From Deltaproteobacteria bacterium (lineage in GTDB: Bacteria; Desulfobacterota; DSM-4660; Desulfatiglandales; Desulfatiglandaceae): DNA of 9,254 nt. The stretch lies in assembly GCA_029932035.1 (NCBI GenBank), contig JAOZQV010000135.1, positions 1-9,254 of the forward strand, in the 5' to 3' direction. This document shows positions 7,546-9,254 of the stretch, piece by piece; within the stretch, counting starts at the first letter, position 1, and each line of letters starts with the position of its first letter. A program made the translations under genes and the position numbers. The notes beneath the pieces are model-generated. The model saw only the letters and a list, made by a program, of their open reading frames with translations, was not told the origin of the DNA and made no database searches.

Positions 7546-7564
7546 AAACCACGTTAAGTGGTTT
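7546..7564 (-). promoter_or_regulatory. Hairpin just upstream of the ClpX-like gene's ribosome binding site
   Basis: AAACCAC (7546-7552) and GTGGTTT (7558-7564) form a perfect 7-bp stem with a 5-nt loop. In the transcript it ends 5 nt before the AAGGAG site. Its 5' strand is shared with one arm of the 78-bp inverted repeat, so the two helices exclude each other. Confidence 0.55.
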
Positions 7565-7630
7565 AGTCCCGTCTGAGGCGGGATTGATTTCACATGCTTA
7601 TTTTCTAACTCAACGACTCAACCACTTAAC
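7553..7630. repeat. 78-bp element with terminal inverted repeats
   Basis: GTTAAGTGGTTTAG (7553-7566) and CTCAACCACTTAAC (7617-7630) are inverted repeats matching at 13 of 14 positions. Inside are a second palindrome, TCCCGTCTGAGGCGGGA (7567-7583; 7 bp counting one G-T pair), and two tandem copies of ACTCAAC (7608-7614 and 7616-7622). The layout resembles a small palindromic or MITE-like intergenic repeat, but only one copy is in the window, so mobility cannot be judged. It may equally be a leader RNA structure. Confidence 0.55.
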
Positions 7631-7652
7631 ATTTGACGATCTCTGCACATAG

Positions 7653-7746
7653 ACGTCTTCAGGGGACAATATCTTATAGTTTGTGACAAGTTTCAATCGA
7701 AACTGCGCTTTCCTGTCCCGCAACGGGGAAGTCACACCTGAAGCGT
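7653..7746 (-). ncRNA. Candidate structured RNA element in the ClpX-like gene's leader
   Basis: Four helices nest without conflict. Outer stem: ACG-T-CTTCAGG (7653-7663) with CCTGAAG-CGT (7737-7746), 10 bp with one bulged T. Second stem: TGTGAC (7682-7687) with GTCACA (7731-7736), directly abutting the outer stem on one side. Hairpin A: AGTTTC/GAAACT (7689-7694, 7699-7704), 4-nt loop. Hairpin B: CCCG/CGGG (7717-7720, 7724-7727), 3-nt loop. The result is a stem leading into a junction with two hairpins. It matches no riboswitch family I can recognise. Strand is assigned from the gene layout. No covariation data are available, so this is a structural suggestion only. Confidence 0.4.
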
Positions 7747-7758
7747 GATTTAACAATT

Positions 7759-7774
7759 TTCCGATTTAGCGGAA
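7759..7774 (-). other. Small hairpin after the HdrC-like gene
   Basis: TTCCG (7759-7763) and CGGAA (7770-7774) form a 5-bp stem with a 6-nt loop. On the minus strand it is followed by AATTGTT, a poor U-tract. It could be a weak terminator for the HdrC-like operon, but it lies about 105 nt past the stop and downstream of the candidate promoter, so the call is doubtful. Confidence 0.25.
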
Positions 7775-7799
7775 GATTCTTCTCTATGGATTAGACATC

Positions 7800-7827
7800 A
7801 ATATATTCATTAGACCCATGATTTCAA
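7800..7827 (-). promoter_or_regulatory. Candidate sigma70 promoter for the ClpX-like gene
   Basis: On the minus strand TTGAAA (7827-7822) and TATATT (7805-7800) match the -35 and -10 consensus at five of six positions each, with a 16-nt spacer. The -35 with its preceding C reads CTTGAAA, which is also the heat-shock sigma32 -35 consensus, but no CCCCAT-type -10 follows. Transcription would begin near 7793. Confidence 0.45.
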
Positions 7828-7878
7828 GTTCAATGGTCATTTAACGTCAAAATGGATCTGCACAAAGGTTTTCTGTGA

Positions 7879-8754
7879 TTAGACTGGATCAAAGCCAAGC
7901 AGCGAATTGATTTCTTTTATATAGAGGGGGTAGATAGCCCTTTGGGCATTTTTCGATCGAAAAGGGAAATCCTTGTCCACCATGCCCTCTTCCAGGGCTA
8001 ATTCCTGAAGATGTCGGATTATAAGATGCCCTGATACCAGTTCACCGCATGCCTCAGTGCACCTTTGGCAGGCAAGGCATAGCCAGATGGAAGGGGATTT
8101 GAGGATTTCTTCTTCCAGACCCAAATTTACCATACGAAAGATCCACTGAGGATCAAATACACTTCTCTCAAAAAAAATCGGGCAGGCATTACCGCATTCA
8201 CCACAGGTAAAACAGGCCGTAGAGCTTGAATGATCTGCCGCACTCTTAAAAGCCTTAGAGGGTGAAAGATTTGAAAATAATATTTCTCCCTTCGAACCAG
8301 CTATCGGGGTGTCAAGCCAGTTACACCATAATTCATGAGAAATAGATTCCATGTCACCCTTCAGACATTGTTCGGCGGTATGCCAGCGGACACGTTGAAA
8401 TCGAGAGAAAAAATCCCTGTAACGCAAAAACATGTCCCACGGCAACAGGTTTCTACGGAGAGCCTCTTGTCGTGAAAAGCTTATAATGGAGGCGGGTTTG
8501 ACCAGGTTGGGGCATACATAATTACAGCGTTTACACGTTAGGCAATACCATATTTCAGGTAAAGATAGGAGATCATCCAGGAATCCTAAGTTAGCCATAC
8601 GAACGATCTTCTGTGGTCGCAACCGGCCTGTTGCCAAATAAACCGGGCATTCCGAATCACAGGTGCTACAGGTCCAGCAGAGATTAGCTTGTGCATGTGC
8701 ACTGCTTTCAATGGCTTTTCGTAAGGTTTGATCGGGGAGAGCATATGTGAGCAT
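7879..8754 (-). CDS. Tandem HdrC-like protein with four [4Fe-4S] motifs
   Basis: A 291-residue soluble iron-sulfur protein resembling two fused copies of HdrC, the electron-transfer subunit of heterodisulfide reductase-like complexes. Four CX2CX2CX3C motifs are visible: Cys 26/29/32/36, 71/74/77/81, 181/184/187/191 and 226/229/232/236. The two halves are exactly 155 residues apart and share further wording (RMANLGFLDD against RMVNLGLEEE, and PEIWYCLTCKRC against PSIWLCLACQRC). The first three motifs end in CP; the fourth ends in CG. There is no CCG domain, flavin site or membrane segment, so it should act as an electron wire for a partner enzyme. AAGGAGG (8765-8771) lies 10 nt before ATG 8754. 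The cupin gene ends 25 nt upstream, so the two form an operon. The redox partner is not identified; the product of the partial gene at the window edge is a candidate. Confidence 0.9.
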   Translation of the reverse strand: MLTYALPDQTLRKAIESSAHAQANLCWTCSTCDSECPVYLATGRLRPQKIVRMANLGFLDDLLSLPEIWYCLTCKRCNYVCPNLVKPASIISFSRQEALRRNLLPWDMFLRYRDFFSRFQRVRWHTAEQCLKGDMESISHELWCNWLDTPIAGSKGEILFSNLSPSKAFKSAADHSSSTACFTCGECGNACPIFFERSVFDPQWIFRMVNLGLEEEILKSPSIWLCLACQRCTEACGELVSGHLIIRHLQELALEEGMVDKDFPFRSKNAQRAIYPLYIKEINSLLGFDPV

Positions 8755-8779
8755 ATCTTGATTTCCTCCTTATTTCTCC

Positions 8780-9097
8780 CTAAATCGGAGGCGCAATGGT
8801 AACCAGCACGCGCAAGTCACTCTTAGCCCTTACTCCGTGGGGCTCGCTGATATCAGAGATCAGAACATCCCCAGGGTTGGCAGGTATCGTTGCGCCCTCT
8901 TTCGCCAGGAACTCCCCCTCGCCTTCAAGCACGGCAATGCTCAACTGGCCCTCGATATCGTGTGAGTGGATCGGTAATTCCTGACCGGCCCTGAAATTGA
9001 AGTTCAAAATCTTGAAGTACGGAGAATCATGAACGATGTATCTGCTCATGTGTAAATCATTGAACTGGTTTTCCTTAAAAATCTCTATTTTTTTCAT
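8780..9097 (-). CDS. Small single-domain cupin protein
   Basis: A 105-residue cupin, a beta-barrel fold that usually binds a metal and acts as a small enzyme or ligand sensor. Motif 1 reads PIHSHDIEGQ (residues 42-51) with His44 and His46. The usual Glu ligand position is taken by Gln51, with Glu49 nearby as an alternative. GEGEFLAKEG and PANPGDVLISDISEPHGV (73-89) form motif 2 with His87. A metal site is therefore plausible: three His and a Gln or Glu. The start is chosen at ATG 9097 because it overlaps the upstream gene's stop as TGATG and follows an AAGGGGGGG site. A GTG at 9133 in the same frame would add 12 residues that lie inside the upstream gene, so it is rejected. The function is unknown; the place in an iron-sulfur operon suggests a regulatory or accessory role, which is inference. 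Confidence 0.85.
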   Translation of the reverse strand: MKKIEIFKENQFNDLHMSRYIVHDSPYFKILNFNFRAGQELPIHSHDIEGQLSIAVLEGEGEFLAKEGATIPANPGDVLISDISEPHGVRAKSDLRVLVTIAPPI

Positions 9098-9254
9098 CAA
9101 TCCCCCCCTTGATTCACCTGTGGGACTTTCCACCCCGTTCGCTCTAAGATCTCCCCGAATCGTTCACCTCTCATACACTCTTTTTGGTAATAGTCCAAAC
9201 ATTTGTCAACCACCATCATTAGATCATCTAATTTATAGATACCAGCCAATTCCA
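9097..9254 (-). CDS. 3' end of an unidentified protein, cut by window edge
   Basis: From the window edge the minus strand is open for 51 codons, beginning ELAGIYKLDDLMMVVDKCLD, and ends at TGA 9099-9097. The fragment runs on through YYQKECMRGERFGEILERTGW and finishes with a short polar tail. The stop overlaps the cupin start as TGATG, which marks it as a translated upstream gene of the same operon. The V-x-x-x-x-x-YY...GERFGEILERTG pattern resembles the C-terminal end of small nitrite/sulfite-reductase-domain redox proteins as I remember them. That is a weak impression and no cofactor motif is in view. Confidence 0.65.
   Translation of the reverse strand, partial: ELAGIYKLDDLMMVVDKCLDYYQKECMRGERFGEILERTGWKVPQVNQGGD

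Larger units (their letters stand above)
7526..7878 (-). other. 353-nt intergenic region: promoter and structured leader of the ClpX-like gene
   Basis: No open frame here has coding character. The region lies between the stop of the HdrC-like gene and the start of the ClpX-like gene, both on the minus strand. In the direction of transcription it holds a candidate sigma70 promoter (7827-7800), a small hairpin (7774-7759), a nested multi-helix element (7746-7653), an inverted-repeat element (7630-7553), a competing hairpin (7564-7546) and the ribosome binding site (7540-7535). If the promoter is right, the untranslated leader is about 265 nt. Confidence 0.55.

Noticed and set aside
7691..7703. 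GTTTC-AATC-GAAAC resembles a CRISPR repeat end.
   Set aside because: It occurs once, with no second copy or regular spacing nearby; it is better explained as a hairpin of the leader.
7657..7827. CIRCE or full sigma32 promoter for a heat-shock controlled ClpX-like gene.
   Set aside because: No GCACTC-N9-GAGTGC operator is present, and although CTTGAAA matches the sigma32 -35, no CCCCAT-like -10 follows.
9131..9133. GTG start for the cupin, 12 codons upstream.
   Set aside because: The TGATG junction and G-rich site favour ATG 9097; the added residues fall within the upstream gene and do not look like cupin.

Overview
The window looks like chromosomal DNA of an anaerobic bacterium, most likely a sulfate-reducing or syntrophic member of the Desulfobacterota (old Deltaproteobacteria). 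This is inferred from the gene content: a LarE-type nickel-pincer sulfurtransferase, a tandem HdrC-like iron-sulfur protein, a HyuA-type protein, a histone-deacetylase-fold amidohydrolase and an enlarged ClpX-like unfoldase. No rRNA, tRNA, CRISPR array, transposase or phage gene was found.

Left block (1-3718, + strand): a compact three-gene operon. The larE gene is cut at its 5' side by the window edge. It is followed after 3 nt by a 557-residue hydantoinase/oxoprolinase (HyuA) family protein. That gene overlaps by an ATGA junction with a 435-residue class II HDAC / acetylpolyamine-amidohydrolase family enzyme, which carries a C-terminal Cys4 tail. The grouping suggests a shared small-molecule pathway, but no substrate can be read from the sequence.

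Middle block (3719-5681, + strand): a short intergenic stretch carries AT-rich GATTA-type inverted repeats that overlap a possible promoter. Next come an acidic 148-residue protein of unknown function and a YbdG-type MscS mechanosensitive channel. The channel gene meets the next gene tail to tail, with a 4-nt overlap of their ends.

Right block (5678-9254, - strand): read leftwards from the window edge, this holds the last 51 codons of an unidentified protein, a small cupin (TGATG coupling) and a four-cluster HdrC-like ferredoxin-type protein 25 nt further on. A 353-nt gap follows, then a ClpX-like AAA+ protein of 615 residues. The gap appears to be a promoter plus a long, structured 5' leader for the ClpX-like gene. 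It holds a candidate sigma70 promoter, a nested multi-helix element and a 78-bp element with near-perfect terminal inverted repeats, one arm of which can form a competing hairpin next to the ribosome binding site. This leader and the ClpX-like protein (no zinc-binding domain, intact IGF loop, about 195-residue C-terminal extension) are the most unusual parts of the window, together with the larE-HyuA-HDAC operon.
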